The notes beneath the pieces were generated by a model. That model made no database searches, had not been told where the DNA came from, and saw only the letters and a program-made list of their open reading frames with translations. Both the position numbers and the translations under genes were made by a program. Shown here one piece after another: positions 1-8,256 of a stretch of 24,668 nt of DNA; the stretch's first letter is position 1, and every line of letters starts with the position of its first letter. The DNA is taken from positions 1,048,913 to 1,073,580 of the forward strand of contig BFEA01000081.1 of assembly GCA_003427395.1 (NCBI GenBank). Direction: 5' to 3'. Origin of the DNA: Chara braunii (taxonomy: Eukaryota > Streptophyta > Charophyceae > Charales > Characeae).

Positions 1-316
1 GCGGTAGGCCGAGCCTCGGACTTGATAGCTGGGCGAGGTACTGGTGGTTTAAGGGAGGGGGGAAATAAAAATTAAACCTGCACAAAGTGTACCAACCTGT
101 GAAAAAGGAAGGCAATTACTTCTTAACTGAAAACTTACACATCAGACAAACCACACACATTTCCTACCCTCCAAACCCCGCCCCCCGCCTCCCCCTCCCC
201 CCCACCTGCTTTTCACTTATAATAAAAAAATGCCTTCTGCTGTTCGTTTATCCTGATCAAAAGACGATCAACAAGGGCATTGAACACGATGTAAATAATT
301 TGCACCAGCCGAAAGC
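1..316. other. Non-coding flank, no gene seen
   Basis: No coding region or recognisable element is supported here. The first 55 bases resemble in part the stretch around 3270-3345: both contain a TAGGCCGA-like motif followed later by CTGGTGGTTTAA. This may be a degraded shared repeat. The remainder is mixed, with a C-rich stretch near 175-205. Confidence 0.4.
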
Positions 317-414
317 TCCACAATGTGGGCACTTTGGTTATACTTGTCTTCTTCAGAGAGTAGTAGAGTACCATATTTGCCCACATTGTGGATGGATGAA
401 ATCCACAATGTGGG
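317..414. repeat. Inverted repeat with a third arm copy
   Basis: TCCACAATGTGGGCA at 317-331 is exactly reverse-complementary to TGCCCACATTGTGGA at 378-392, giving a perfect 15-bp stem with a loop of about 46 bases. A third copy of the arm, TCCACAATGTGGG, lies at 402-414 in the first orientation. It could be the remnant of a small foldback (MITE-like) element, but no target-site duplication was identified. Confidence 0.55.
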
Positions 415-618
415 ATGACCTTCCGAAGAAGTGAAAAAATATGTGGACATATTTGCCAAGTATGTGTACAAAACAGGCCCAAGTCAGCTTTCTCCCACTT
501 GATTCTGCTTGCGAGCAGGTGTCCCCCATACTTGCTCCTGTATTCATCCGTCACCTCCTTCTCCAACTCCTGAGCTCTTTGCTCTTCCTCGTATTTTCCC
601 TGGATCCCGTTCATCTTC

Positions 619-645
<27 letters not shown>
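619..645. repeat. CT microsatellite
   Basis: Perfect CT dinucleotide run inside tandem unit 1, followed by a T-rich stretch (about 648-674) that abuts the 3' end of the antisense U6 copy. Confidence 0.9.
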
Positions 646-649
<4 letters not shown>

Positions 650-676
650 TCTTCTTTTTCTTTCTTTTTTTTTTGT

Positions 677-774
677 AATCTGGAACATTTCTTGATTTAT
701 GAGTGTCATCCTTGCTCAGGGGCCATGCTAATCTTCGCTATATCGTTCCAATTTTAACGGAAGTGTGAAAGGAC
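677..774 (-). pseudogene. U6 snRNA retropseudogene (copy 1, antisense)
   Basis: The reverse complement reads as a nearly complete U6 RNA. It includes the core GAAGATTAGCATGGCCCCTG, then GCAAGGATGACAC and an AAATGTTCC-like 3' end. The 5' stem-loop has diverged (GTCCTTTCACACTTCCG), and an A-rich tail follows on the minus strand. No TATA box or plant upstream sequence element was seen at the expected spacing, so it is judged a retroposed copy rather than an expressed gene. Confidence 0.85.
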
Positions 775-913
775 TCCCATTCAACTTCCTCCCAATTGAT
801 TCTGCCTACTAACCAGGCGTCCTCACACTTGCTCCTGTGTCCATCCTTCACCAGGTTCACCTCCCTCTCCCACTCCTGATTTCTTTTCACTTCTCGTATT
901 CCTTGGCTCCGGT

Positions 914-916
<3 letters not shown>

Positions 917-954
<38 letters not shown>
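917..954. repeat. CT microsatellite
   Basis: Perfect CT run of about 19 repeats at the same position in tandem unit 2 as the 619-645 run in unit 1. Confidence 0.9.
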
Positions 955-956
<2 letters not shown>

Positions 957-960
957 GGGT

Positions 961-1045
961 GAACATTTCTCGATTTTTGTGTCATCCTTTCGCTGTGGCC
1001 ATGCTACTCCTCTGTATCCTTTCAATTTTATCAGATGTCTCAAAG
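961..1045 (-). pseudogene. U6 snRNA retropseudogene (copy 2, antisense, degraded)
   Basis: The reverse complement keeps the U6 order: a TAAAATTG segment, ATACAGAGGAGTAGCATGG, GGATGACAC, AAATCGAGAAATGTTC. Several substitutions and a damaged core (CACAGCGAAAGG where U6 has CCCTGCGCAAGG) mark it as a dead copy. It occupies the same place in unit 2 that copy 1 occupies in unit 1. Confidence 0.75.
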
Positions 1046-1565
1046 GAATCCCATTCATCTTCCTCCTCCCTCACCTGATCCTCTTTCTCTTCCTCAATTT
1101 TCACTCACCCTACTTACCCTTTTCGTCCGCCTCTTCTCGTGCCTACTTATCGTTGCCCTTCTCCCCCTTCTCTCTTCTGCTACCACCCCTCTCTCTCTCA
1201 ACATCTGACAGTAATTCTTCCCCTTCCCTTTTCTCCCTCCATCTCCCTCACCTCCTCCATAGATTGCTCGAAGCTAAATATGAATTAAAAGTTAAAAACG
1301 CATGCAATATGAACCGAAAAATCTCACAACTCTCGCTCTTTAAGGCTTTGATTCTTGGGAATCGCAAGTTTTTTTTCCATAAGAAACCCTCTTTTTCATA
1401 TGGAGTGCAAACTTGATGGGAACAGCACACGGACCAGGATATGAGACATCAAATGCATCACACAGCTCTGCCTGCAATGGAGCAGGTCATGAATGGCTTG
1501 ATCGGAAGCCAGCCAAAGTTTCGGGGCATCCCGTACAAGAGAGTGAAGCCAGTGTGGAACGCACC
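1046..1565. other. Pyrimidine-rich stretch and region downstream of TRAPPC8
   Basis: From 1050 to 1260 the plus strand is almost entirely C/T. From 1260 to 1565 base composition is mixed. This would be 3' UTR or intergenic DNA for the minus-strand TRAPPC8 gene. No further exon or clear polyadenylation signal was identified. A plus-strand open frame at 1441-1710 exists but has no recognisable domain. Confidence 0.35.
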
Positions 1566-1659
1566 CTATTTGTCGTTTGAAGCTGAAACCTCCGCCGAGT
1601 ATCCAATAATGAATGCGTCGGTGCAGACAATCAGCAGGGAAGGAAGATTAGCATGGACC
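1566..1659 (-). CDS. Possible last TRAPPC8 exon or C-terminal extension
   Basis: Minus-strand sequence after a candidate 3' splice site (a pyrimidine-rich run ending GCGCAG at 1660-1662) with a TAG stop at 1566-1568. If the 44-base stretch 1660-1703 is read through, the frame continues from the upstream exon and includes LPSLLIVC. That resembles, by my recollection, the hydrophobic C-terminus of animal TRAPPC8. If the 44 bases are spliced out, translation shifts and stops after about three residues. The 3' splice site coincides with an antisense U6 match. True structure unresolved. Confidence 0.35.
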
Positions 1660-1668
1660 CTGCGCAAG
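1643..1668 (+). pseudogene. U6 snRNA core fragment (copy 3)
   Basis: The 26 bases match the invariant U6 core (GAAGATTAGCATGG, then one A-for-C change, then CCCTGCGCAAG) at 25 positions. A match this long is very unlikely by chance in a window already rich in U6 copies. The flanks do not continue as U6, so it is a fragment. On the minus strand it supplies the TTGCGCAG of a candidate 3' splice site for TRAPPC8. Confidence 0.7.
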
Positions 1669-1703
1669 AAAGAAAAGAGAGAAGCAAGTCTGGAAGTACT
1701 CAC

Positions 1704-2277
1704 CCTATAATAGCAAAGGTCATAGACTCCAGGAGCAAATACAGAAATTCTGAGGGGCACTCGAGCTTTCTTCCCAGGTTCCAGTCCCTTCAGAACTCTG
1801 CAGCTGGAGCCGATCCACAGGAATGGCCCCAACTGGGGTACGCTACACAAGTGCTCCTCAAATAATTCTGCATTTTGATTGCCCCCTGCCAAGGCGCTCC
1901 CAACTGATACCGGTCCTCCAGGAAGACCCTGTTTTACCAAGCCTGACCCGGAACTGCTCGTAGACGCAACTCTCTCTGTAGCGACAAGTTTGTACCAACC
2001 ACCCTTACTGCTCAGGGAACTAGTGTTCGAAACTGCAGTCAGGGAGCCACCCCCTCCCCTCGGTGTCGATTTCCCCCCTCCTTCAGAGGCGGACAGCGGT
2101 AGAGAACTGGAAGCTAATACTGGGTCCAAAGTCTCGATTCGAATAGAGGCGGCCTTATCAGAGCAATTCTGGACGACAAGCGACAGCGGCACTTCAACAG
2201 AAGCTGATGAAGCGAAATCATGGCTCACGCATGAGGGCACTTCCAACACCCAGCGCACAGGGGTCGGCCCTGTAACA
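1704..2277 (-). CDS. TRAPPC8: TRAPPC8 (TRS85) C-terminal exon
   Basis: Encodes a C-terminal part of a TRAPP-complex subunit 8 homologue. The TRAPP complex is a Golgi/autophagy tethering factor and Rab-GEF, and TRAPPC8/Trs85 is specific to TRAPPIII. Recognisable stretches are TPVRWVLEVPSCVSHDF, EVPLSLVVQNCSDKAASIRI, GPFLWIG, and near the end RVPLRISVFAPGVYDLCYY, typical of the Ig-like beta-sandwich tail of these proteins. The middle (residues from about VLASSS to VSVGSALAGG) is Ser/Gly-rich and low-complexity. The 3' splice site is probably TGTGTGTGCAG (at 2278-2280), with TTACAG (2270-2273) as an alternative. The open frame runs on to 2366, so the boundary is not certain. The 5' splice site is AGG|GTGAGT with the intron starting at 1703. 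Orthology is recognised from memory, not from a search. Confidence 0.75.
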
Positions 2278-2280
2278 CTG

Positions 2281-2866
2281 CACACACACGAGTCAAAATC
2301 AAACAAACGCACCAAAATTGTATCAATCAGCTTATTTGTGTTCGGAGTTACGTACACAGGTAACACTTTGCATTGTACAATAACCTCTCAAAAAACACAC
2401 TTGAACAATGGACTGCAAAAGTTTATAGTGATAGGCACGCCCAGGCAACAGTCAGGTTGGAATTCTATCCACATAGTAACCCCAAAGACTTGCCTAGAAG
2501 ACTTCAAACTTACTCAACAAACTGGGGCCCGTGTCGAATTCTCAAATTACGAAAACAACTCAAAAGAATCAAAACTCCATTAACATTAATCCACCAGTTC
2601 ACCCATACCTATTTTCTCGAACCGAGAAGTGCATTTGACCAGGCCTGCTTTGAATGGGTACAGCAAGTCGGCAAATGGAAGGCTCCCCTGGTATCAGCAG
2701 TGTGCGTGACAAAGGGGGGTGCCATTTTCGTTGTGGCTCCACCACTTACCAGATGTGCAATACGCATGAATCTTCCCCTAGACCATGGAGAGAGACACAG
2801 TCCTAATGAAGGCCTTTTCAGATGTGTATCTCGTTTTTCTTTTTCGTTTTTCTTTTCCGTTTCCCT
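2281..2866. other. Intronic, no feature seen
   Basis: Left end of the long TRAPPC8 intron, immediately upstream (on the minus strand) of the C-terminal exon. The 2281-2340 stretch is T/GT-rich on the minus strand, as expected before a 3' splice site. I recognise no repeat family or gene in the rest. The end (2830-2865) is T-rich. Confidence 0.4.
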
Positions 2867-3240
2867 TTGAGGCGCTGTATCTTTACATTTGTGTGGGATG
2901 ATTCATTCACGACTTGGCCCTCACCACACACCTAGCATGTGCAGCAAAGACAAAGCTCAGAACAGAATGTCTCTCTTTCATGTTCTGTTTTTTTTTTCCC
3001 TGAGGTGCGGTCTCTTTCCGATTTGTTTAAGAAGATTCATGATCGAGTTGGGCCTCTCCTCACGCTCTACACATCCAGAAAAGACAAAACTTAAGTTACT
3101 GTGTATCTAAGACTTCCTTTTTTTTCTTCTTTCGACGCACTGTATCTTCTCAATCCGTGGGCACCTCTGAAGTTCTTGTCCATGATGAGTCATCACTGCA
3201 GGTCGCGAATGGAAGTTCCCTTTATTTTGTTGTCCCACCA
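2867..3240. repeat. Degenerate tandem repeat, period about 132 bp
   Basis: Related starts occur at 2867 (TTGAGGCGCTGTATCTTT), 3000 (CTGAGGTGCGGTCTCTTT) and 3131 (TTCGACGCACTGTATCTT). Units 1 and 2 also share GATTCAT.....GA.TTGG.CCT and CAGAAAAGACAAA-like segments, and each is preceded by a T-rich run. Copies are highly diverged; the third can be followed for only about 40-100 bases. Confidence 0.6.
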
Positions 3241-3283
3241 CCACTTCGTCTGCCAACGCTCTACCAACCCTAGGCCGAACGGG
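3205..3283 (-). repeat. Weak tRNA-like (SINE head?) sequence
   Basis: The reverse complement has GGCCTAGGGTTGGTAGAGCG, resembling an RNA polymerase III A box, and CATTCGCGACC about 50 bases later as a poor B box. It may be a degraded relative of the SINE family at 8114 and 20797, but it lacks that family's GAACTGTTGAA signature. Confidence 0.25.
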
Positions 3284-3694
3284 TGAGGCTCGGTTGCCGT
3301 CTACAAGTTTTTGACGAGCAGTGACCCTGTGTGAACTGGTGGTTTAACAAGTCTTTTGAAATTCAGAGAGAGACACGGGCCCTTAGATTACCACAAACAC
3401 GAGAAGTGTTCATTTTTTTTTTTGGAAAAAAAAAACCACCACCACGAACGTCATGTACAGTGTTACGATCACCTCTTGCAGGCCCTGTTCTTTGACTACT
3501 TCCCTAGGTCTGCATTTTGACGGACTACTCGGCCTTGCGGCTGCATGGTACGCACATGTAGCTGTTGAGTAAGAGCCTAAAAGGTAATGACACTGATGAG
3601 ATCAAAACCTTCCCCCCTCGCAAAAAAAAAAAAAAAAAAAAAAACTCATCCAGTTGGATACCATCATAAATTTTGACTGACCGAACTCGCTAAG
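3284..3694. other. Intronic DNA with a poly(A) run
   Basis: No gene. Holds two A/T homopolymer patches near 3413-3435 and a 23-base poly(A) at 3622-3644. The latter could be the 3' tail of an unidentified plus-strand retroelement ending in CCCCCCTCGC. No matching target-site duplication was found. Confidence 0.35.
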
Positions 3695-3900
3695 GCAAGG
3701 AATATGAGTGAGAGCAATAGACAGAAAACCAAGTTGCAAAATAACGAAGAAGCTCAGATAGTCATGAACCAAGCAGAGAGTGCAATGCACCAAGATACCT
3801 TCCAAATAAGAGCAATACAATGAACTCAGGTGTCAATGTCGCCACTCTCTCGTCACACCAACACTGTACCCAATGTCGCACTTAATGTCTGGCGCCCAGC

Positions 3901-4987
3901 TGTTATGATCTTGGTTGTCTGACGATTTTTACCCCCACTGACACACAGACACTCTCATACACGCCCATACATGCATAAGAGAAGGGGGAGAGGAGACAGA
4001 GTCCACACTGCACACAGATCAAAGTAGGCAGCGGAATACAGCTATGCATAGATGGGGAGAAGACACAGTGTTTCTCTCTCTCTGACAAACTCCCAACAAC
4101 CAATCACAAGTAGAACCTGCGAGGANAACAATTGAAATTGCACTGATGATGAGCCAACTCAAACAATTATCGTAACAGAGTTTGTTCCAGTATCTCGCCA
4201 CTCTCAGAACTCACACCCCACTCTCTATCCTACACCCAGTTAGTAGCGCCACATCAGAATGGCCTCCTAGAGGCCAGCGCCAACCACCCTGAAGAAGAAC
4301 AGGTCCTGTGATGTGTCTTCAGTGCCGATGGCCAACTCTGACGAAGGAACAGGCAGCTATGGCTGCCACCACCCACGAGTACACAGTGTAGAGCCTCGAT
4401 GTAGCCCGGCCAGACGCAGATACCTTCAGGGGTAGATGCGCTGAGGATGCCCCAGCTACAGCAGGCTCAGAATGGGCCGGCTATTGGTTGCTGTCAACGG
4501 CGAGGTCTCAGGATGCCGCCTGCAGACAGTCACCGCCACCAACTTGCTTGGCTTCTCCAACGCTGCTTCGAGAGAAATGAACTGCCAAAAGTCCTGCACC
4601 GATGTGCCTAACTTATCTATAGACTACAGCTACCCTAGACTAGACCTAGACCGGACTGACTGACCGACCAGTACCGTTTCTGTTTCGGCCTCTCGGCCTC
4701 TACCGGACCCGACTATAGGCTATAGGACCGTCTATCAGCATAGGCCCTCAGGGCCTGTCTGTCCTAGGGGTAGCCCGGGCCTGCCATTCGCAGCTACGGT
4801 AGTAGTAGGAAATTCAGTTAGTGTTAGGGCTGTATTTTCCCGAATTTGCGGATATGCCCCTCACGAATTTCCTCACAGGTAGGTCACTCGGTTAGCCCTG
4901 AGCCAAACAAAATTGGGAATCTAGCCTACCGCTGTACTATAAAGCCTCGCAGTCAATCTCGGCAGTAGAAATCAGCAAGTCATTGCA
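3901..4987. mobile_element. Probable solo LTR inside unit A
   Basis: A 1,087-bp segment starts TGTTATGATC and ends TCATTGCA, the TG...CA termini of an LTR. It is flanked by CAGC (3897-3900 and 4988-4991), a 4-bp candidate target-site duplication. The paralogous unit B lacks exactly this segment: it reads straight from GTCTGGCACCCAG into GCCCAGCCTACTC at about 6290-6325. A TATAAAG motif lies at about 4939-4945. No second LTR, primer-binding site or gag/pol is next to it, hence solo. The family (Ty3/gypsy suspected from the TGTTAYGATC start) is inference. Confidence 0.65.
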
Positions 4988-5731
4988 CAGCACCCAACCT
5001 ATCCTACTCTGCCTATCTAGCCTATCTACGTTCTTGCAACTGGATCACTCTGAAGTCAAAGACCAATGTACGTGACGTTAACACCAATGCCGACCACCAG
5101 CATACACCAGGTAGGTTCTCTCGCCTCCCCTCATCACCCCTCGTCTCCCCACCTCATGCGCCTCCTACCCGAAGACTTTCGCCATCACCTGCCCTGCGCC
5201 CCAGCTGCCCGGCTATGGCTGCTGTGCGCCCGCTGCCTCAGCAGCGCCCCTCTCACCACTGCGCCCGTGCGCGCGTCCGACCAGCAGGGCCCCAGTGTCT
5301 ACGCCCAGGGGAAGTGTAGCCCCTGTGTCTGTCTGTGTGGGCCTGGCTGGGGAAGTTTCCAGTAGGTTCCAGTCGGGCCCCAGTGTCTATGCCCAGGCCC
5401 ACTTCTACAGTTAAGGGCCTGGGCCCTTTTCAGTTGGCCATGTACGGGTAGCCTTCCAGGCTCCAAGTGTTGGCCGCATTCTCATTGGCTCGTGGAGGTT
5501 GTGTGACGACAATGCTGCTTTCTCATTCTTCCGTGGTCGCTGCGTGATGTGTCGGATTCACACTGCGTGTGCCCAGGGCGCAACCACCCAGCCTTGGGCT
5601 CAACTGTACAGTGCAGCCCTTCTTGCTGGAAAGAGCCTGGAGGCTCTCGTTTCTCTGTAACCAACTGGCGTGTTGCAACTGTCTGAGTACCCACATATGG
5701 AAAATGTAGTAGGCCTTTTGAGGATATTCCG

Positions 5732-5754
5732 GCCTGCCTTCACTTCGGGCAGGC
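5732..5754. other. Short hairpin, unit A version
   Basis: GCCTGCC (5732-5738), loop TTCACTTC, then GGGCAGGC (5747-5754). It forms a 7-bp GC-rich stem. The matching hairpin in unit B carries a compensatory base change. Confidence 0.5.
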
Positions 5755-7073
5755 ACAATGCTTGCTGGGCCCCTCAGCCGAGAACATTTGCATGTCTGTT
5801 GGGGCCCCGTGAGGGCTCGATCCTCACACTAACTCTACTGACTGTATGATTGTGAGGCTGCCCATGCCCTGAAGGGAGAAACTTTGCTGACGAGCCTCCT
5901 GCCCGTGGGGTCAATCAATTGATTTTCATGTCAATCTCCTCTGATTTTGACTCAAGGTGACAGCATTCCAGTCTATGCATCGACTCGAATGCCCTTTCAT
6001 TTTGAAAAAATATTACTACCGGTAGTAGCTAACTTTTTCAAACTAAGTCTTTAGCTTCAAAATCCCAGTAGTTGTTGCTTATTGGAGAGGAGCAGGGACA
6101 TGATTCTTTTTTCTATATGCAAGGAATATGGTGTGAACGATATACAGTAAACCAAGTTGTGAAATCACACAGATGTCCAGGTAGTCGTGTCCAAGCAGAG
6201 AAACCATCCATATAGAGCAATACAATGAAGTAATGAGCCAATGTTCAAGCCCGTAGGCCACACCAACACAGTATCCAAAGTCGCTCCTCTCTGTCTGGCA
6301 CCCAGCGCCCAGCCTACTCTACCCAACTATCCTACCTACAGCTGGTTCACAGAACAGGCTCACTTCAACTCTCGAAGACCAATGTACATGAACACCATAG
6401 CCGACCTCTCATCATGTACCAGGTATGTATCTCGTCACCCTCAATCAGACCTTGATTACCCCACATTGTGCCTCCTTCCCTGAAGACAACCAGATCGCCC
6501 GCTGTACCCCCGGGCGTCGAGCAGCCCGGCTATGGCTGCCTGCGCCCCGCTGCCCTGCAGCACCCCTCCTCACGACTACGCGCCCCGTCAGCGCCTTTGG
6601 CAGCAGTGCAGCATCAAGCGAGAGCGCAGCAGCACTTTCGCATTGCCTGCACTGGCCAGAATGCCTGGCCTGGGCTGCCTCGCTTCTTTTATGGAAGTGG
6701 CAGCCTCCTGGATGCTGCGTGTGGCCTGGCTGGAAGCTTCCAGTAGCTTCCTGTTGGGCCTCAGACCCTGCGCCCTTTTCAGTTGGGCACGGCCTGAGTC
6801 TCCGGACTTGGGCTGTTTGCTGCATCTGCGCGGGGCTCCCAGGCAGGTGCGTAGGCGGTACTGCTTTTCCAAAGGCCAGCGGCCAGCGGCCAGCTTCCCA
6901 ATGTACCGGCCCTGCTTTGTGTGTATGTGCCCAGGCGCAACTGTCAAGGCCTGGGCCAACTGTATGACGCACCTTAGTGAGGCTCACGCATCTACCCAAC
7001 CAACTGGTGTGCTGCGAGACCCTGAATACCCACATATGGAAATGTCGAATTTTGACCTCTGATGAATATTCAG

Positions 7074-7096
7074 GCCCGCCTTCACTTAGGGCGGGC
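7074..7096. other. Short hairpin, unit B version
   Basis: GCCCGCC (7074-7080), loop TTCACTTA, then GGGCGGGC (7089-7096). Relative to unit A one stem position changed T to C and its partner changed A to G, so pairing is kept. Confidence 0.5.
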
Positions 7097-7207
7097 ACTC
7101 GGCTTGCTGGGGGCCTTAGCCCAGAACATGTGATGTCTTATAGGGCCCCTTGAGGGTTTGTTCCTCACATATATAAGAAAAGAAGGAAAAACACTTAAAA
7201 AAACCCT

Positions 7208-7252
7208 AAAAAGGCTAATTCTTTAAGCCCCCCCAAAAAAGGCTAATTCTTT
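7208..7252. repeat. Short direct repeat
   Basis: AAAAAGGCTAATTCTTTA at 7208-7225 recurs almost exactly at 7235-7252 (last base differs), period about 27. A local duplication inside unit B, absent from unit A. Confidence 0.6.
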
Positions 7253-7385
7253 TATTGAAGAGAAACAGAGACAGGATTCCAACCTATGCATCGACTCGAA
7301 TGCCCTTTTTATCTAGCTTTTCCACACTACCTTAGCTTCAAAATGTTCCAGTAGGTGTTGGTTACTGGAGAGGAACAGAGTAATG

Positions 7386-7600
7386 GCAAGGAACTCCTCA
7401 CCTGCAGTGACAGAGATGATGCGATCCAAAAGTCGAGAGTTGCTCCGTTCGTGATGGTGTCCACGATTCCCGCGTTCTCCTGTGCTCCCACAGCAGAACG
7501 AAATCCACCGATTGAGGGCAGGCTGAAGGGTACTCGCTGTCTTTGATTACATCCTCATCGAGCACAGACCTCTTCCCCTGCATTCCATCAGAACCAACCT
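7386..7600. other. Intronic spacer
   Basis: Unique-looking sequence between unit B and the U6 insertion. Short open frames on both strands show no domain. Its last 17 bases (7601-7617) are the left target-site duplication of the U6 insertion. Confidence 0.3.
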
Positions 7601-7623
7601 GTGGAAGCTCAGTATTTTTTTTT

Positions 7624-7662
<39 letters not shown>

Positions 7663-7769
7663 CCATTTCTCAATTTATGCGTGTCATCCTTGCGCAGGGG
7701 CCATGCTAATCTTCTCTGTATCATTCCAATTTTAACGGATGTCCCGAAGGACGTGGAAGCTCACTATTT
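7601..7769 (-). mobile_element. Retroposed U6 snRNA with poly(A) and 17-bp TSD (copy 4)
   Basis: The reverse complement of 7655-7752 is a complete 98-base U6, from GTCCTTCGGGACATCCG through AGATTAGCATGGCCCCTGC to GAAATGGTCCAAATT. Its poly(A) tail appears as poly(T) at 7618-7654. GTGGAAGCTCAGTATTT (7601-7617) and GTGGAAGCTCACTATTT (7753-7769) are 17-bp duplicated target sites with one mismatch. The nick implied on the plus strand, TATTT|ACC, fits an L1-type endonuclease. No upstream promoter element belongs to it, so it is a retropseudogene. Confidence 0.95.
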
Positions 7770-8113
7770 ACCAATCTTGTTTTTAAATAATGGTACTCAC
7801 TGTAACTCACACGTAAAGTTTTGACAGGCAGGTCAGCAGTTCAAGGACTGTCGGATGCAATAGTGTTCGGGGCTACGAACCTGGCTACCTTCTTCCCCGG
7901 TATAATATCATACGGTCATTATAACTGTATTTGCGGCAAGTCTTAGGCCAGATAGAGCAATATTAACTGGAAGAAAACGCTCTTGCGAGCACCGGTCGCC
8001 ACCAGCGCATACCTTCTCTTTGGGGAAAGATGGTACTCCATTTTCAAAAAAAGAAAAAAAAAAATACAAACAGGAATCTCGTAATGAGAGTGAACGAAAA
8101 TGAGGAGGAAACA
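7770..8113. other. Intronic spacer, no gene seen
   Basis: No recognised element. Contains an A-rich stretch (8046-8065) and ordinary mixed sequence elsewhere. Confidence 0.3.
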
Positions 8114-8256
8114 CCAACGGGCCTATTAGCTCAGTTCGTACACCAAAAGAACTGTTGAAATACAGACCCAAGTTCGAATCCAGTTGCGGTCAGATGAACA
8201 GAATAAAATAATTTTGAATTACCTGGAGCCGGTCAGCTCAATGATCAGATCTCAAG
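8114..8256 (+). mobile_element. tRNA-derived SINE, copy 1
   Basis: Begins CAACGGGCCTA, has an A-box-like TAGCTCAGTTCGTA and a B-box-like AGTTCGAATCC about 40 bases on. The body is TCAGATGAACAGAATAAAAT...TGAATTACCTGG..CCGGTCAG, ending ATCTCAAG. Copies at 20797 and 20960 share head and body. About 17 bases beyond the body is a T-rich run (8277-8290), possibly a polymerase III terminator or tail. The head is too degenerate to fold as a functional tRNA. Confidence 0.8.

Larger units (their letters stand above)
477..774 (-). repeat. Tandem unit 1: U6-(CT)n composite repeat
   Basis: First of two adjacent units of about 290 bp. Matching landmarks are TTGATTCTGC at about 500 and 797, CTTGCTCCTGT at about 530 and 828, a CT microsatellite (619-645 and 917-954), then an antisense U6 snRNA copy. 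On the minus strand the order is U6, A/GA-rich tract, then a tail of about 150 bases. That tail can be read in part as charged peptide (for example SKYGGHLLASRIKWE), but I do not recognise a protein family. Confidence 0.65.
775..1045 (-). repeat. Tandem unit 2: U6-(CT)n composite repeat
   Basis: Second unit of the composite repeat, offset by about 280-297 bp from the first. Both share the sequence beside U6 (GGA.TCCCATTCA), the TTGATTCTGC landmark, the CT microsatellite and the antisense U6. The U6 part is more degraded than in unit 1, so the units have diverged since duplication. Confidence 0.6.
3695..6118. repeat. 1.3-kb tandem duplication, unit A (interrupted by LTR)
   Basis: Unit A aligns to unit B (6119-7385) in the same order throughout. 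Shared landmarks are GCAAGGAATATG (3695/6119), AAACCAAGTTG, GAGCAATACAATGAA, GACCAATGTAC (about 5061/6379), CCCGGCTATGGCTGC (about 5208/6526), ACCCACATATGGAAA (about 5689/7028), TATGCATCGACTCGAATGCCC (about 5975/7285) and AGCTTCAAAAT (about 6052/7333). After removing the 1,091 bases of LTR plus duplicated target, unit A is about 1,333 bp against 1,267 bp for unit B. The middle is GC-rich; no protein family is recognised on either strand. Confidence 0.8.
6119..7385. repeat. 1.3-kb tandem duplication, unit B
   Basis: Second, uninterrupted unit of the tandem duplication, directly abutting unit A. It shares all unit A landmarks in order and ends at AGCTTCAAAAT...GGAGAGGAACAGAG (7333-7380), matching 6052-6097 in unit A. 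Sequence just after unit B (GGCAAGGAAC, about 7385) briefly resembles the unit start again, suggesting the array once continued. Open frames on both strands in the GC-rich middle are not conserved as proteins between the units and are treated as chance. Confidence 0.8.

Noticed and set aside
1441-1710. Plus-strand open frame of 89 codons across the TRAPPC8 3' end
   Set aside because: It overlaps the minus-strand exon and the U6 fragment and shows no recognisable family. The minus strand carries the conserved signal.
6445-7098. Long overlapping open frames on both strands in the GC-rich core of unit B
   Set aside because: They are not preserved as proteins in unit A, lack any known domain, and exist in several frames at once, as expected from GC-rich composition.
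7195-7215. Telomere-like AACCCTAAA
   Set aside because: Only one unit of the plant telomere motif is present.
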